Made by a program: the position numbers and the translations under genes | Part shown: positions 63,993 to 64,000 of the stretch, one piece after another | Layout of the letters: each line of letters opens with the position of its first letter | How positions within the stretch are numbered: the first letter of the stretch is position 1 | Source of the DNA: VXNF01 sp964291305 | GTDB lineage: Bacteria > Actinomycetota > Acidimicrobiia > Acidimicrobiales > CATQHL01 | Length of the DNA: 64,000 nt | Reading direction: 5' to 3' | Assembly: GCA_964291305.2 (NCBI GenBank) | Contig: OZ219783.1 | Span: forward strand, 2,170,001-2,234,000 | Notes under the pieces: generated by a model | Told to the model about the DNA's origin: nothing | Databases searched by the model: none | The model's input: only the letters and a program-made list of their open reading frames with translations

Positions 63993-64000
63993 GGCCGCAG

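Overview
The window looks like one chromosomal contig from a high-GC actinobacterium. The reasons are a mycothiol ligase (mshC), an NADPH:F420 reductase and an F420-type (LLM) oxidoreductase, a phosphatidylinositol/PIM block (pgsA-patA-pimA), a DUF222/HNH protein and an InhA-like FabI. Hopanoid genes in the same window would fit an early-branching, Acidimicrobiia-like lineage, but that placement is an inference: there is no rRNA here. I saw no tRNA, CRISPR array or transposase.

Layout. (1) 1-4.3 kb: a secreted Fn3/Thr-rich/RCC1-repeat protein running off the left edge, a polytopic membrane protein and a coiled-coil membrane-anchored protein. (2) 4.3-16.4 kb: an accessory, defence-like region with a DUF1156 DNA adenine methyltransferase (frame broken at a 13-base G tract), an SNF2/DUF3883 helicase, a Fic protein, an MbcA/ParS-type antitoxin, a HicB-like protein and an AAA/DUF4143 ATPase, with a fumarase/ASL-superfamily lyase in between. 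(3) 16.4-28.6 kb: metabolic and mixed genes: LLM oxidoreductase; metY plus a CoA-binding protein; an SDR / HyuA-HyuB fusion / FAD oxidoreductase operon; a DUF222-HNH protein with an expanded Ala/Gly repeat; and a TIGR01777 epimerase. (4) 28.7-49.9 kb: a 22-gene head-to-tail minus-strand core block, read from the right: npdG-mshC-thrS-HIT-membrane protein-pgsA-patA-pimA-M48-like-pdxS-pdxT-yebC-ruvC-ruvA-ruvB-queA-tgt-yajC-secD-secF-apt-rel. Many of its junctions are GTGA, ATGA, TGATG or TAGTG overlaps. (5) 49.9-57 kb: fabI, a hypothetical gene, class I fumarase, an acyl-CoA synthetase diverging from a 2-hydroxyacid dehydrogenase, and a lipoprotein substrate-binding protein. (6) 57-64 kb: a hopanoid locus (hpnH; hpnG, shc, prenyl synthase, hpnE), interrupted by a plus-strand cassette of a TM2 protein and two very small ORFs.

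How the genes work together. The core block joins thiol and F420 redox chemistry, threonyl-tRNA charging, PI-mannoside lipid synthesis, PLP synthesis, Holliday-junction resolution, queuosine tRNA modification, Sec export and the stringent response. The right end supplies FPP to squalene to hopene to ribosyl-hopane.

The strongest unusual signals are two long poly-G tracts. One lies inside the SAM-binding motif of the methyltransferase. The other lies in the likely -35/-10 spacer of the Fn3/RCC1 surface-protein gene. Both are the kind of site that gives phase variation, although assembly error is a real alternative. Other oddities are a tRNA-guanine transglycosylase without its three zinc cysteines, an M48-like protein without HExxH, and three separate duplications that all have a 72-bp period.
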